A DNA stretch of 17,545 nt from PALSA-1180 sp964624625 (GTDB lineage Bacteria; Oederibacteriota; Muellerivitia; Muellerivitales; Muellerivitaceae): NCBI GenBank assembly GCA_964624625.1, contig CAZUXW010000063.1:1-17545 (forward strand), in the 5' to 3' direction. The notes under the pieces were generated by a model. The model made no database searches and was not told where the DNA came from. It worked only from the letters and a program-made list of their open reading frames with translations. This document shows, one piece after another, positions 7,013 to 14,982 of the stretch (position 1 is its first letter; each line of letters starts with the position of its first letter). A program made the translations under genes and the position numbers.

Positions 7013-7795
7013 TTAAAGCCCGTTTTTCCAATCTTTATTATAAAGCGCGAATGATTCTTGGGCCGACTCATGGACTTCAAGGATTTTTCCTGAAATCGCG
7101 TCGACAACGTAAAACCATGGTTTATATTCATGGTTCGGAACGCCATATTCCATGTCCATGGATTGAATGAGGACTTTTCGGTCATCCGGTGAAATTCCAA
7201 CGGCGAAAAAAAGTTGAGGCCCCTTCCTCCGGCCGCCTTTATTCACGCGATGTTTTTGTTGATAATTTTTTTCCGCTAAACCGTCAATTTTCCACAGCTT
7301 CCCGGTTTTAAGGTCAGCCATCATCACTTGTGATCCAATAACGGCAGGACAGTCGTTAACGACTAAGAGCTCCCCCCTGTTCCCGGGAATGACATCGATT
7401 CCGCGGCATTCTTGATGGAAAAATATAACCGGCTTTTTATTTTTTGCTTTGTAAAATTCATAACGGGGGTAGTCGGCAGTAGTGATGGAAATCCACATCC
7501 CGGTTTGTGTTTGGTGAACCTCGATGCTTTTGACATCGTTGTCATTTTTTGGCAGGAGTTTTTTTGTTTCCTCGACCGCTTCTAGTTGGGAAGGGGATAA
7601 GGGCCGCGAGAGTAAAGATTCTTTTCGGCTGATTCCCCAGCCCGTTTTGCTGTAGTGGGAGGATGGGAGCAGGACCGCGTGATTGGGCGGGGATTGGATG
7701 GGGAATTGGGCCAATGTCGGTTGGGATAAGATTGCCGTCAAAAAAACAACCGGCAAAAGGAACGGTGGGATCTGTTTTCGGAAATGGCGGTTCAT
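7013..7795 (-). CDS. Exported protein of unknown function, 260 aa
   Basis: Starting at the ATG at 7795, the protein begins MNRHFRKQIPPFLLPVVFLT and continues to QPTLAQ, a good Sec signal with probable cleavage after TLA (about residue 28). GGAG lies nine bases upstream. An extension of 22 codons would hide the signal peptide, so I reject it. The mature part is rich in beta strands (MWISITTADYPRYEF, KPVIFF, GELLVVNDCPAVIG, PWFYVVDAISGKIL), with the DAISGKILEV and DLKTGKLWKID phrases typical of propeller-like blades. Cys residues in HQECRG and VNDCPA could form a disulfide. It is probably the first gene of a minus-strand operon with the GNAT, HAD and 5097-5558 genes. No family recognised. Confidence 0.72.
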   Translation of the reverse strand: MNRHFRKQIPPFLLPVVFLTAILSQPTLAQFPIQSPPNHAVLLPSSHYSKTGWGISRKESLLSRPLSPSQLEAVEETKKLLPKNDNDVKSIEVHQTQTGMWISITTADYPRYEFYKAKNKKPVIFFHQECRGIDVIPGNRGELLVVNDCPAVIGSQVMMADLKTGKLWKIDGLAEKNYQQKHRVNKGGRRKGPQLFFAVGISPDDRKVLIQSMDMEYGVPNHEYKPWFYVVDAISGKILEVHESAQESFALYNKDWKNGL

Positions 7796-7996
7796 TTCAT
7801 CAGGCTCCAGTTGACATGGGTCCAAATTATGATCTGCCTCATATTCCCATTTTCGGGACAACCTTACAATGAAAGCCAGGTGGAATCCCGTGGACTTTGG
7901 TTCGGGGGTTCTGAGGCGGCGGGAAGTTTAAATTATCTCCTAAGGGGGGCGATCGAAACTTAAGTTTAAATCGACTCTGTTGGAATTTGGAACGAA

Positions 7997-8031
7997 AGGC
8001 CGGACCTGGCAAGGCTCCGGCCTATTTTTTT
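7997..8031 (+). terminator. Intrinsic terminator with no obvious upstream gene
   Basis: AGGCCGGA at 7997-8004 pairs perfectly with TCCGGCCT at 8016-8023, and after one A there are seven T residues (8025-8031). The polarity is plus. The only genes nearby are on the minus strand, so it may end an unannotated small RNA between about 7870 and 8030, or be a relic. Confidence 0.75.
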
Positions 8032-8144
8032 AGCCGTTTCCCTTGATGTCGTTTTCTTTTCCCTCGATCCGGTTTCCCGACGGCCGCCGCGGATAAACGG
8101 AATAAAGATCGGCCGAGGGTCATTTTTAAAAATCCCCCTTGTCC

Positions 8145-8169
8145 CAAGGAACGAAAAACCCGTTCCTTG
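8145..8169 (-). terminator. Hairpin after the propeller gene, possible terminator
   Basis: CAAGGAACG at 8145-8153 and CGTTCCTTG at 8161-8169 form a perfect 9-bp stem with a 7-base loop, 23 bases beyond the stop codon at 8193. On the minus strand a short T run follows only after about 12 bases, so intrinsic termination is uncertain. It could instead protect the 3' end. Confidence 0.5.
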
Positions 8170-8192
8170 ACGGCGGGGAAAAGGCGGCCGAA

Positions 8193-9353
8193 CTACCTCA
8201 AGGCCACCACCGAGGCCCTTCCGCCGCGGGACTCGTCCGGATAAGCCACATAGGGAATCCCCTTGTCCACCGAAAGGCTCAAGTAAGCGGATTTTTGGGC
8301 CGCCTCTCCCAGGGCCCCCGCCGGCACCCAGTCGGTCCCGTTGAATTTCATCACGGCGGCTTTGGTTTCAGGCCCTCCGCTCCGGCCGTAAGCCACGTAG
8401 GGCGTTCCTGCTTCCACGATCAGCGAGAGCAGGGAAGGAGGGGACGGGGTAAAACCGGCCTGGCCCACCAATACCCAATTTCCTCCGACAAACTTTCTCA
8501 CGGTGGCTTTGCCCACGTTTCCGCCGTCCCCGTAAGCCACGTAAGGCGTCCCGTTCGACACGAATAATTTGATGCCGCTGACATAACTCAAGGTGAAGCC
8601 GGCGGGCCCCACCGTGACCCAGGAACGGCCGTCGTATTTCATCACCGTGGCCTTATTAAATTGGGCGCTATCCGAGAAGGCGACATAGGGAGTGCCGTTG
8701 TCCACGAAGACGGAGGCGCCCGCCGCCCGCCCTGGCGTAAAGCCCGTGGTTCCCACGGGGATCCAACGGCCCTTCTCGTAGGTCATCAGATCGGCCTTGC
8801 CGGATCGGTCTTTGTCCGAATAAACCAGGTAAGGTTTGCCCTCGTATAGGAAGGTACTTGTCCAATCGGTTGACCTGGCGGAATAGCCGTTCTCGACCGC
8901 CGGAACCCACTTGATGCCGTCGAATTTCATGACGTTAATATTTTCCCCGCCATCGCCTTTGGAGGAATCGCCGTAAATCACGTAGGGTGTTCCGCCGTTG
9001 ATATAGAGGGAGGGATTGGCCGACCCGGCGGTAAAGCCGGGACTTCCCACGGGCTCCCACTGGCCTTCCGTTAATTTCATGACCGTGGCCCTGTTGCCCT
9101 CGGCGCGGTCCATGAAAGCCACATAGGGAATACCGTTGTCGACGCGGAGGGAGGGATAGGCTTTCGCGGGGGTAAATCCCGATTCACCCAGGCTGGTTTG
9201 GGAGAGGGTGGTTTTGAAATTTTCCCAAAACCCCGCCACGCCGAACAACAGCCCCAACACCGCCAGTCCTATCCAGACCCATTTAGGGGAGGGCGGTTTA
9301 TTCCCGCGGGGGGCCGCGGACGTCTTTTTTTGAGGGGCGGGTTTAGGGCTCAT
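8193..9353 (-). CDS. Membrane-anchored repeat protein, probable seven-bladed beta-propeller
   Basis: The 386-aa protein has a basic/Pro-rich cytoplasmic N-terminus, one membrane helix (about residues 25-44), and then six full and one partial repeat of ~47-50 residues. The repeat pattern is SLxVDNGTPYVAYxD...KATVMKFDGxxWVxVGxxGFTP. The last repeat lacks the GFTP strand, while the segment just after the helix (SLGESGFTPAKAY) supplies one. That is the velcro closure expected of a closed seven-blade ring outside the membrane. The ATG overlaps the end of the upstream gene by 11 bases, suggesting translational coupling. Similar repeats occur in large secreted proteins of many bacteria, but no enzymatic function is known to me. 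Confidence 0.82.
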   Translation of the reverse strand: MSPKPAPQKKTSAAPRGNKPPSPKWVWIGLAVLGLLFGVAGFWENFKTTLSQTSLGESGFTPAKAYPSLRVDNGIPYVAFMDRAEGNRATVMKLTEGQWEPVGSPGFTAGSANPSLYINGGTPYVIYGDSSKGDGGENINVMKFDGIKWVPAVENGYSARSTDWTSTFLYEGKPYLVYSDKDRSGKADLMTYEKGRWIPVGTTGFTPGRAAGASVFVDNGTPYVAFSDSAQFNKATVMKYDGRSWVTVGPAGFTLSYVSGIKLFVSNGTPYVAYGDGGNVGKATVRKFVGGNWVLVGQAGFTPSPPSLLSLIVEAGTPYVAYGRSGGPETKAAVMKFNGTDWVPAGALGEAAQKSAYLSLSVDKGIPYVAYPDESRGGRASVVALR

Positions 9354-9573
9354 GGGTTTCTTTCTTTGTTTTTAACCATCGGCTAAATGCGATGACCGAC
9401 CAGACGCCTTCGACCAATCCAAAGGGCCAGGCCCCCTGCAAAAAACCATAGATCGAACCAAGGGCGCAGGAGGCGGCGAAACCTAGTATAAACCAGGGAC
9501 TGCGCCGCTCAAAGGTGTAGCAAAGCATCATGGCGGAAACGGCGAATAATCCGAAAAGGGTGAGTCGGTCCAA
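9343..9573 (-). CDS. Conserved small membrane protein, 76 aa
   Basis: TTG at 9571-9573 is preceded by AAAGGAG with five bases spacing, so I choose it over a longer frame beginning near 9675. The product has an N-terminal helix (LFGLFAVSAMMLCYTF), then the compact motif ERRSPWFILGFAASCALGS and YGFLQGAWPFGLVEGVWSVI. It ends in a basic tail WLKTKKETHEP: two or three membrane helices. Similar small proteins with RSPWF...YGFLQGAWPFGLVEG are widespread in proteobacteria, from memory; function unknown. Its stop lies inside the start region of the propeller gene (11-base overlap), so the two are coupled and may act together in the membrane. Confidence 0.8.
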   Translation of the reverse strand: MDRLTLFGLFAVSAMMLCYTFERRSPWFILGFAASCALGSIYGFLQGAWPFGLVEGVWSVIAFSRWLKTKKETHEP

Positions 9574-9800
9574 TTTCACTCCTTTTAAATTATTCTTTTC
9601 AGCGCGTTGTGGTTGTGGGAACACCGGAGCGGTTTGCCGGATATCCGACCAGGCGACCCAGAGGGGGAAGTCCATCGAATCCGCGACAGAGGGGCTCCTC
9701 TTACACCGACTGGGATTAAGTAATATGATACCGAAAGTGTCGATTTAAAAGCCGCTGGAAAAAGGGTTCAGGTAAGGCGGTTTCCGAGGGAGTTAAAATC

Positions 9801-10439
9801 ATGGAACCGAGCTTTTGGCACCAAAAGTGGGAAAAAAACGAAATCGCTTTCCACGAAAGGGAAGCCAACCAACTGCTGGTTCAATATTTCGACCGGCTTT
9901 CTTTAGAGGAGGGCAGCCGTGTGTTTTTGCCCCTTTGCGGTAAAACGCTCGATATTCATTGGCTGCTTTCCAATGGATACCGTGTGGCTGGCGCCGAATT
10001 AAGCAAAATAGCCATCCAACAATTATTTAAGGAACTGGGGATGGAGCCAACCCTATCAAAGGCAGGCGAAGTAGATCACTACAGCGCGGAAAACATCGAC
10101 ATCTTCGTGGGTGATATTTTCGCGTTGTCGCGAAAGACCCTTGGCCCTGTTGACGCGATCTATGACAGGGCGGCGTTAGTAGCCTTGCCCGAAGAAACGC
10201 GTCGCCGTTACACGGCCCATTTGAGGGAGATAACGGAAAATGCGCCGCAGTTGCTCATTTGCTATGAGTATGACCAGAACCTGGCCGCGGGTCCCCCTTT
10301 TTCAATCAGCAACGAGGAAGTCGAACGACATTATAAAGATAGGTATGGGCTAAATCCCCTCATCAGCATAAATGTCCCAGGCGGGTTGAGGGGAAAAGTC
10401 CCGGCCCAAGAGAATGTTTGGTGGTTGAAAAAGCTCTGA
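9801..10439 (+). CDS. tpm: Thiopurine S-methyltransferase-like SAM methyltransferase
   Basis: The 212-aa product matches the bacterial TPMT family along its length. It begins FWHQKWEKNEIAFHE, has the SAM-binding motif VFLPLCGKTLDIHWL, then AGAELSKIAIQQLF, a motif III region VGDIFAL, the family-typical YDRAALVALPEETRRRY, and YEYDQ...AGPPFSISNEEV. Bacterial homologues methylate thiopurines and can volatilise selenite or tellurite species; the true substrate here is unknown. GGGAG eight bases before the ATG supports the start. It is a single gene, divergent from the minus-strand membrane protein pair and convergent with the gene ending at 10472. Confidence 0.9.
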   Translation: MEPSFWHQKWEKNEIAFHEREANQLLVQYFDRLSLEEGSRVFLPLCGKTLDIHWLLSNGYRVAGAELSKIAIQQLFKELGMEPTLSKAGEVDHYSAENIDIFVGDIFALSRKTLGPVDAIYDRAALVALPEETRRRYTAHLREITENAPQLLICYEYDQNLAAGPPFSISNEEVERHYKDRYGLNPLISINVPGGLRGKVPAQENVWWLKKL

Positions 10440-10471
10440 AAGAGAAACAGGCCACCCCCCATCATTTCGGT

Positions 10472-10999
10472 TTATCGACGCCTTCCTTGGCGGCGGGTTT
10501 CTTCGTCGTGGGTCACCCCAATTAACAGCAGCCAGGCGCCTGAGACGATGAAATAGAAACTAGCCACCATTGCGCTCGCCGCCAGGTACAAGCCCCAGGG
10601 TGAACCATTAAAAAGGACGGCGGCGCCGGCCATTTCGACCAAGAAACAGAGGAGCCCGCCCAAAAAGCGGTAGAGGCTGGACCGTGGCACTGGTCCCGGG
10701 GCCTTGATCACCCTCAGGAAGTTAACGGCTCCCAAGGTCACGGCGATAGCGCAGATCAGGAACAGCTCGATAGCCACCGCTTGATAACTCTGGCCCCCCA
10801 TCAAGGCCAAGGAGCAACGCACGAAGACCGCCGTTAAATTCGTCAGGACCCCTTTGGCCCGGTTCATCAAGACCGGACGGTCGAGGATGGCCTTGAGGTG
10901 GATCGACATCGCGACGAAACCGAGACCCGTCAGGGCGGCCGCTCCTCCGCTCACTCCCAAGAAAAAGTCGTGCCACGACTCTAGAATGACTTGATCCAT
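10472..10999 (-). CDS. Multispanning membrane protein, 175 aa
   Basis: The start at 10999 is chosen because GGAG lies seven bases upstream and the protein then begins MDQVILESWHDFFLGVSGGA. Five hydrophobic segments are visible (about residues 11-32, 51-68, 74-95, 108-128 and 134-158), with a basic C-terminal tail DEETRRQGRRR. The opening WHDFF...GGAAALTGLGFVAMSIH is typical of a family of small bacterial integral membrane proteins, some labelled modulators of FtsH in databases (from memory). It lies 84 bases downstream of the TraB-like gene on the same strand. Function unknown. Confidence 0.78.
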   Translation of the reverse strand: MDQVILESWHDFFLGVSGGAAALTGLGFVAMSIHLKAILDRPVLMNRAKGVLTNLTAVFVRCSLALMGGQSYQAVAIELFLICAIAVTLGAVNFLRVIKAPGPVPRSSLYRFLGGLLCFLVEMAGAAVLFNGSPWGLYLAASAMVASFYFIVSGAWLLLIGVTHDEETRRQGRRR

Positions 11000-11083
11000 T
11001 ATCGATCTCCGTTCTTTTGATTCTCTGAATAAGCGAAGGCTCTGCGGTGGACCCAACTTTTATCCGCAAGATGGAAGTTGTTT

Positions 11084-12733
11084 TTAGAGTTGGTCAACGT
11101 TATATCCCTTTGATTTTAACAAATTGGGCAAGCCGTTGGGACCCACCAAATGGGCCGAACCCACGACGACGAAATAGGTCGCGTTCGTCTTGAGCATCCG
11201 ATCCATTTGAAACATCCATTTAGCGTTCCTCCCCTTGATCATCTTTTCATTCAGGGCCAATTCCAACGGTTCGCGCTCGGTGTTTTCCAAAGATGCAATC
11301 CCTTTGTCGTCCCCGGCTTCCCATAACCCAATGGCTTTTTTGACAATGTCTTCGTTTTCATACCCTTCTTTGACGGAAAGAAATAAATATTGAATTTGTT
11401 CCCGCTCAGTGAGTTCTTCCACGGGCTGAACTTGTTCCATCCAATATTCCATGGCGAAAACAGGTTTGTGGACCGCCTGGGCTTTTCGATAAAAAATCTC
11501 ATCGATTCCTTGCCGGCCGACATAATCTTGGTTTGTGAGCATAAGTTCGTCCAAAGCCTCGGCCAGAAGAACCGGTTTACATCGAATTGCCGTTTCCTCC
11601 GCCATGCCATAGCGCGAGAGGAGGCCTTTGACTTTTTCCCATTCCGCCGGGGTGAGGTGATTTTTGAGGTTGTCGTCCGCCGGGTAGAGGTCGTGTTCCT
11701 TGTAATAAGCTAATATCTCTTTCTTGATCTCGTCCATTTTCGACAGGTCAATTTCAAATCCGACATAGTTTGAGGAATTAAAACATTGTTCAATGATTTC
11801 CGGTACCTGCAATGGCTCATCGGGTCTGACGTGGATGGACCCGAGAAGATAGACCGTCGCTGTCGAGGATTGAACACGCCATAAAAAATGTTTGCTTCCG
11901 GGTTCCTCGGATTGACTCGGGACAATCCTTGTGTCGTTTTCCGTTAGACCCGTTTGCCCGCCAGCTCTGCCAAGGATATGGTAGTTGGAAAATTGATAGG
12001 TGATTTGAAACTGCCCTTTGGGTCCTGTTGCGGTTAATGTAAAATTGGAGGGAAGTTGGAAGCCCTGGATTGTCTGGTAATCCATTTGGACGTTGAAAGT
12101 AATCTGGTTTTGTCCTTCGCCTGCTCCGAATCCCAATTTTTTTAACATAAATCCCTTGGGCGTGGGTTCGTAACCGAGATCCATTTCTATTGTTTGATTC
12201 ACGGCATTAATGATTGCCTTATGAGCCAAGGCCGCCTTGTCAAATATAAGGGAAATACTTTTTCCTGGTTTTCCCCCCGTGACGGCGAAGCCATGGGCTT
12301 CGTTTTGATCGACCCTATAATCGGCTTTGGCCGACTCCGTCGCAAAAAGGGGATTCAACGTAAGGCCCCCCCAAATCTTGATGAATCCATCCGAAACAGT
12401 GCCGATGAGCTTGACTTTTTTTGCCGTTTGCGGCGAATCGGGTTCGCCCATGGCGGAGGTCATCACGGTTTCCAACCCCGCGCCCAGGTAACTGAGATGA
12501 AAAAGATAATTGGGGGAATATTGGCCCGGCAACATTAATCCGGGAAGGTTGCCCGAGAGAGTCGCGGTAACATCGCACTTAAAACCGGATAAACCCTCAT
12601 GGGAACCGCAATAGTAAAACTGGTTCAAATGGTTTAGAAAATCTTTTACTTTGGGGTTGAGATCTTGGGAATAGGCCTGAACAGGAAGAATGAATAGCGA
12701 CAAAAGCATAATGATTGGATTGAGCCGTTTCAT
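11084..12733 (-). CDS. Secreted TraB/GumN-family protein with an extra N-terminal domain
   Basis: The 549-aa product has a Sec signal (residues 1-23, ending AYSQ). It is followed by a ~250-residue beta-rich domain and then a TraB/GumN (PF01963, TIKI-like) domain from about residue 283. The two family motifs are present: GSIH (298-301, after FLWRVQSSTATVYLL) and GSAH (525-528, in VVVGSAHLVGPNGLP). Conserved acidic positions lie between them. Related TIKI proteins are metal-dependent proteases. The N-terminal domain contains GYEPTPKGFMLKKLGFG and GFQLPSNFTL...ITYQFSNYHI, a pattern reminiscent of LolA-like outer-membrane lipoprotein carriers, but that is tentative. AAGGGGA precedes the chosen ATG by five bases. 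An ABC transporter gene lies upstream on the same strand, 274 bases away. Confidence 0.85.
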   Translation of the reverse strand: MKRLNPIIMLLSLFILPVQAYSQDLNPKVKDFLNHLNQFYYCGSHEGLSGFKCDVTATLSGNLPGLMLPGQYSPNYLFHLSYLGAGLETVMTSAMGEPDSPQTAKKVKLIGTVSDGFIKIWGGLTLNPLFATESAKADYRVDQNEAHGFAVTGGKPGKSISLIFDKAALAHKAIINAVNQTIEMDLGYEPTPKGFMLKKLGFGAGEGQNQITFNVQMDYQTIQGFQLPSNFTLTATGPKGQFQITYQFSNYHILGRAGGQTGLTENDTRIVPSQSEEPGSKHFLWRVQSSTATVYLLGSIHVRPDEPLQVPEIIEQCFNSSNYVGFEIDLSKMDEIKKEILAYYKEHDLYPADDNLKNHLTPAEWEKVKGLLSRYGMAEETAIRCKPVLLAEALDELMLTNQDYVGRQGIDEIFYRKAQAVHKPVFAMEYWMEQVQPVEELTEREQIQYLFLSVKEGYENEDIVKKAIGLWEAGDDKGIASLENTEREPLELALNEKMIKGRNAKWMFQMDRMLKTNATYFVVVGSAHLVGPNGLPNLLKSKGYNVDQL

Positions 12734-12870
12734 ATGATTCCCCTTAACTTGATTCCTGCACAAATAAACTCAGGTTTTTTCGAGGAGATTCCCTCGTGAA
12801 AAAGGGGGAAACCATACTCATCAAAACCGGGATTATTTTAGAAATAATTATTTCCTTTTTCGAACAGGGG

Positions 12871-12910
12871 CCCATTCCGAACGAGTTTCTGATGAGTTCC
12901 CCGAACCGTA
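12871..12910 (-). repeat. Partial copy of the cassette-array repeat (half site G)
   Basis: CCCATTCCGAACGA at 12871-12884 is an exact 14-base match to the outer end of the repeat found six times after 14906, in the same orientation. Beyond it the sequence diverges, with a CCGAACC at about 12900-12906 that could correspond to the inner CGAACC box, displaced by an insertion. It lies between the ABC transporter and TraB-like genes. Confidence 0.6.
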
Positions 12911-13007
12911 AAGCGGTGATCTTTTAAATGCAATTACCTATTGATTCTCGTCTTTTCAATTGAGCGAACTTTTTTGTGTTTTCCTTTTTACCGTCAAAAA
13001 TTTCGAC

Positions 13008-14873
13008 TCAAATTTTCACCATGTGCCGAAAATATGCGTTGCTTTGGGCGACTTTTCGCGGCGTCCCAACGGCTTGAATCCTTCCCTTGACCAGCACCAT
13101 CACCTGATCGGCGCCGCGGGCCAGGGCCGGGTGATGGGTCAAGGCGAGGACTGTGCAACGATCCCTCAGTTTTTTTAGCATCCTCAATATTCTGTCTTCA
13201 TTGGTTTTGTCGAGATTAGCCGTAGCCTCATCCAACACCAGGAGCCGTGGCTTCACCAGCAACGCGCGGGCAATCTGGAGGCGCTGTCGTTCTCCCAGTG
13301 ACAAGGGTCCGTGCCCATCGACTAGGAAGGTGTTTAAGCCCTGGGGCAAACGCCGGACGACTTCCGCTAAGCCTGCTGCGGTTAAAGCTTCCCAAGCCTG
13401 GCGTTCCCCCGCAAGGGGCGCCTGGTAAAGAAGATTCTGTTTCAAGGTAGCGCTAAACAACACCCCGTCTGCCGAGACCAGGGCCGTCGACTTGCGCAAA
13501 TCTTCCTCCGCCAAATCATGGACGCTCTGGCCATCCAAAAGGATACTCCCCCGTGACAAGGGCCTAAGACCCAGGATTAACTCGGCTAACGTACTTTTTC
13601 CTGAACCGGAGGGCCCCACCAGCGCGTTCACCTTTCCGGGAAGCAGGGTGAAGTTCACCTTATGAAGCACTCTTGAACCGCGGGAATATTTATAGTCTAA
13701 ATCTTTAATGAGGACCAGGCCTGGACCTGGTTTCAAGGAATCCTTTCCAAAACTTTCCGGTTTTCGGCCGGCCAGCCGTAGGCCCCGCCGAAAAGAACCG
13801 ACACGATCCTGAATCACGACACCCATCCCGGAAAGCGAATCCAAGGGGTCATAGACTTGGTCGATATAAGCCACCAACATGACCACGTCGCCTGGGGTTA
13901 ACTGTTTCTCAAAGGCCTTCCACCCTCCTACCACCAATACCAAGGCTTTACTGACTTGGACCAAAAATTCCTGGCCAAAAAGAGTCCAGGCGCCCAAGCG
14001 ATTCCTTTTCACGGCGCCAGCATAGGCGGTGTAGGTTTCCCGTCCTAGGGCCGCCAATTCACGGGTTGAAGCCCCGCTGGCCCGGACTGTTTTTAATCCT
14101 GACAGGGTCTCGGAGATTCTTCCCGAGATGGATTGCCATTGCTGATAGTAGGCTTCTAGATTAACTCCAAGACGCCGAGTGGAAGCCACCGCGACCCAGG
14201 CGTAAAAAGGCAAGGGGGCCAGGGCTAGGGCCGCCAGCAGGGGGCTTTGGTAAAGCATGATCGCCAGTATTCCCACCAACCGGATGGCCTCAGGGCCCGC
14301 CCTCAAGGCGAGCATATTGACGACTGGTTCCACCTGGTCGACCTGATCCACCTGCTTGGCTAAAAACGAGGATCTTTCCAAACTATCCCGGCTTAAAGGC
14401 AGTCGAAGCGCCTTACTGAACGCCGCGAGGATGACCGATCTTTCCATTCCGTGGCCGGCACGACTGGTTTTGATGTCCGCCCAAGCCGAGGTGAAAGATG
14501 CCAGCAAAGAAATCAACAAAAGGAGCACCACGACCACTATCAATGTGGCCATCGCTTGTTTGGGGGTGCGGTGCGCTACCGTGGTGTGGGTATGGGGTTT
14601 CTTGGATGTCCATGTCTTGAATAAAGAGTCTTCGATCTTTTCAACAGAACCTTCGGTCTGGTTGTTCCCCACGAAAACGCCGGCGACATCGTTGACCGCC
14701 TCCCGGTAAAGAATCGGTTGCAGGAGCATCAGGAGGCTGGAAAAGCCGGCCAGGACCAGGATGCTGATGAATAGCCCGCGCTGCCTCCGGGCCATTCGGA
14801 AAAGGCTTCTGAGAGGCTGGGCCGAGTCCAGGTCGGACTCCGACGCTGGCCCTATTTCAAATTCTGGTTTCAC
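13008..14873 (-). CDS. ABC transporter, exporter-type half-transporter (TM domain fused to ATPase)
   Basis: The 621-aa protein is a fused membrane domain (about residues 30-350, six helices) and nucleotide-binding domain, acting as a dimer at the inner membrane. Visible ATPase motifs are Walker A GPSGSGKST (420-428), signature LSLGERQ (about 524), Walker B LLVLDEATANLD with catalytic Glu, and H-loop ALTHH (His580). The Q-loop position reads VSADGVLF (residues about 466-473), with Ala where Gln is usual. The loop after helix 1 is long, polar and His-containing (KKPHTHTTVAHRTPKQ). GTG start with AAGGAG seven bases upstream. No partner gene or protease domain is present, so the substrate is unknown. 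It starts just behind repeat A and is GC-rich, unlike the cassette genes. Confidence 0.9.
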   Translation of the reverse strand: MKPEFEIGPASESDLDSAQPLRSLFRMARRQRGLFISILVLAGFSSLLMLLQPILYREAVNDVAGVFVGNNQTEGSVEKIEDSLFKTWTSKKPHTHTTVAHRTPKQAMATLIVVVVLLLLISLLASFTSAWADIKTSRAGHGMERSVILAAFSKALRLPLSRDSLERSSFLAKQVDQVDQVEPVVNMLALRAGPEAIRLVGILAIMLYQSPLLAALALAPLPFYAWVAVASTRRLGVNLEAYYQQWQSISGRISETLSGLKTVRASGASTRELAALGRETYTAYAGAVKRNRLGAWTLFGQEFLVQVSKALVLVVGGWKAFEKQLTPGDVVMLVAYIDQVYDPLDSLSGMGVVIQDRVGSFRRGLRLAGRKPESFGKDSLKPGPGLVLIKDLDYKYSRGSRVLHKVNFTLLPGKVNALVGPSGSGKSTLAELILGLRPLSRGSILLDGQSVHDLAEEDLRKSTALVSADGVLFSATLKQNLLYQAPLAGERQAWEALTAAGLAEVVRRLPQGLNTFLVDGHGPLSLGERQRLQIARALLVKPRLLVLDEATANLDKTNEDRILRMLKKLRDRCTVLALTHHPALARGADQVMVLVKGRIQAVGTPRKVAQSNAYFRHMVKI

Positions 14874-14905
14874 GGTCTGTCTCCTTCTTGTTCATTACGG
14901 GTCAA

Positions 14906-14982
14906 CATTCCGAACAGCTTGTCCCCCATAGCTTTATCGGAGGGGGAATTTGCGAACCATCAAATTTGAAGTAATTCGTTAA
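14906..14982 (-). repeat. Array repeat A (terminal copy, split by ~32 bases)
   Basis: CATTCCGAAC at 14906-14915 is the outer end. The inner part, from ATTTGCGAACC to TTCGTTAA, resumes at 14948-14982. The intervening ~32 bases contain the inverted pair TCCCCC (14922-14927) and GGGGGA (14942-14947), absent from the other copies. The TAA stop of the 14979-15431 gene lies within it. Confidence 0.75.

Larger units (their letters stand above)
7796..8192. other. Intergenic region with a plus-strand terminator and a second hairpin
   Basis: No protein-coding gene is supported here. On the minus strand it must contain the promoter of the 7013-7795 operon and the 3' end of the propeller gene. It also contains an intrinsic terminator pointing the other way (7997-8031) with no plus-strand gene before it. 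Confidence 0.5.

Noticed and set aside
7796..7861. A 22-codon N-terminal extension of the exported protein gene
   Set aside because: It would bury the Sec signal peptide. The internal ATG at 7795 has its own GGAG and places the signal at the N-terminus.
12194..12538. A 114-residue plus-strand frame within the TraB-like gene
   Set aside because: It is the complement of a gene with a signal peptide and recognised domain; its composition is that of a shadow frame.
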